Source: Pullulanibacillus sp. KACC 23026
GTDB taxonomy: Bacteria; Bacillota; Bacilli; Bacillales; Sporolactobacillaceae
Assembly: GCF_029094525.1 (NCBI RefSeq)
Contig: NZ_CP119107.1
Coordinates: 3,720,001-3,784,000 of the forward strand
Direction: 5' to 3'
Length of the DNA: 64,000 nucleotides
Positions 63,571 to 64,000 of the stretch are shown in pieces (the stretch's first letter is position 1; each line of letters starts with the position of its first letter). The notes under the pieces are model-generated. The model worked only from the letters and a program-made list of their open reading frames with translations, made no database searches and was not told where the DNA came from. A program made the position numbers and the translations under genes.

Positions 63571-64000
63571 GACTCTGGAAGCTTTGAAAAGTCTAAAATA
63601 AAAACTCTAATTTTAATGATAATTAAAAAAATATTCACCATCTATTCTTTTTAATTAAAACAAAGGACGTTTAACATGCTACTCCCAGAAAAAAGCTGCT
63701 TCCTCTTAAACAAATCCTTGTGAATAGCTTTCTTTAGCATGTGTGACGGACGGCGCCGCCACTATAAGAATGAAAAGGTGATAACCTTCCACCCAAATTG
63801 GACTCATTTCGGGATGGCGGAGTGCCTTTTCCCAAAACTTATCCCTTACCCAACTCCCTTACAAATAGCGGACTGGTGTTGCCGCATGGTTATCTTGCGC
63901 ACCATTTTCAGTGGGCGCCCGCTCGTTTTCGTGGGCAAACTTGGCTTGCCCACCAGTTTAGCTCTCATCTCGCTAGTTTTCGTGGACAAGCTCTCACGTT
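63571..64000. other. Gene-free end of window
   Basis: No coding frame with a ribosome site. GTGGGCAA (63931-63938) and TTGCCCAC (63946-63953) form a perfect hairpin. CGCTCGTTTTCGTGG and CGCTAGTTTTCGTGG start 51 bases apart (63920 and 63971), which may be the beginning of another tandem repeat continuing past the window. Confidence 0.4.

Overview
The window reads as chromosome of a low-GC, endospore-forming member of the Bacillales. Evidence: two YjcZ-type small sporulation proteins, a YtaF-type sporulation membrane protein, strong AGGAGG ribosome sites, many TTG and GTG starts, cre-like catabolite-repression boxes, a guanine-type purine riboswitch ahead of xpt-pbuX, a UgtP-like glycolipid synthase, and an Lpl/Ytc-type importer with no ATPase gene beside it. 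No tRNA, rRNA, phage, insertion sequence or CRISPR array was recognised. The species cannot be named from this sequence alone.

Layout. 0-9.4 kb: envelope and metal-transport genes (YjcZ, uppP, DUF2680, ytaF, a ZIP transporter behind a Zur-like box, DedA, DUF420, then ugtP-like, TVP38 and an O-antigen-ligase-like membrane protein). 9.9-14.1 kb: one very large sortase-anchored surface protein with nucleic-acid-binding-like OB domains. 14.5-16.6 kb: a gene desert with two tandem repeat arrays (67 bp and 81-82 bp). 16.7-19.5 kb: transaldolase and transketolase. 19.9-23.3 kb: a large GH2 enzyme. 23.4-39.5 kb: a minus-strand glucuronoxylan locus: GntR regulator, uxuA, GH67 aguA, kdgK, kdgA, GH8 exo-oligoxylanase, three-gene importer, DUF624, intracellular GH10 xylanase, uxuB, a decayed Gfo/Idh/MocA gene, VOC, CE4 deacetylase and a Nif3-like protein. 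39.6-40.6 kb: a third repeat array (52 bp). 40.8-45.8 kb: DUF421, a quinone-reductase/Rrf2 pair, a LysR/TauE pair and an orphan membrane protein. 46.0-52.3 kb: GH127 and GH51 arabinofuranosidases with a small Cys-rich DUF6171 protein, a divergent ArsR-like regulator and a GH27 enzyme. 52.4-55.9 kb: a MoxR/DUF58/DUF4129 operon. 56.3-59.3 kb: a glucosaminidase with eight SH3b repeats. 59.5-61.0 kb: a diguanylate cyclase. 61.4-63.5 kb: riboswitch-xpt-pbuX. The last 0.45 kb has no gene.

How the genes work together (inference from families). Short glucuronoxylan and arabinoxylan oligomers enter through the importer. They are cut inside the cell by AguA (removes methylglucuronate), GH10, GH8 Rex, GH51, GH127, GH27 and GH2, none of which has a signal peptide. 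Uronate flows through UxuB, UxuA, KdgK and KdgA to pyruvate and glyceraldehyde-3-phosphate. Pentoses can enter the pentose-phosphate pathway served by Tal and Tkt. A promoter with a cre-like box and a repeated 17-bp motif lies ahead of the GntR-uxuA operon, and a TTGAAT-17-TATAAT promoter overlapped by a cre-like box lies ahead of the importer. No uronate isomerase (uxaC), beta-xylosidase or importer ATPase is present in the window.

The most unusual content is non-coding: three families of short tandem palindromic repeats, one also present as a dispersed two-copy block, with related sequence at the array edges, and a leader of ytaF that can form alternative hairpins covering its ribosome-binding site. 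Start sites were moved where a good ribosome-binding site lies inside the longest reading frame; these choices are stated per gene.
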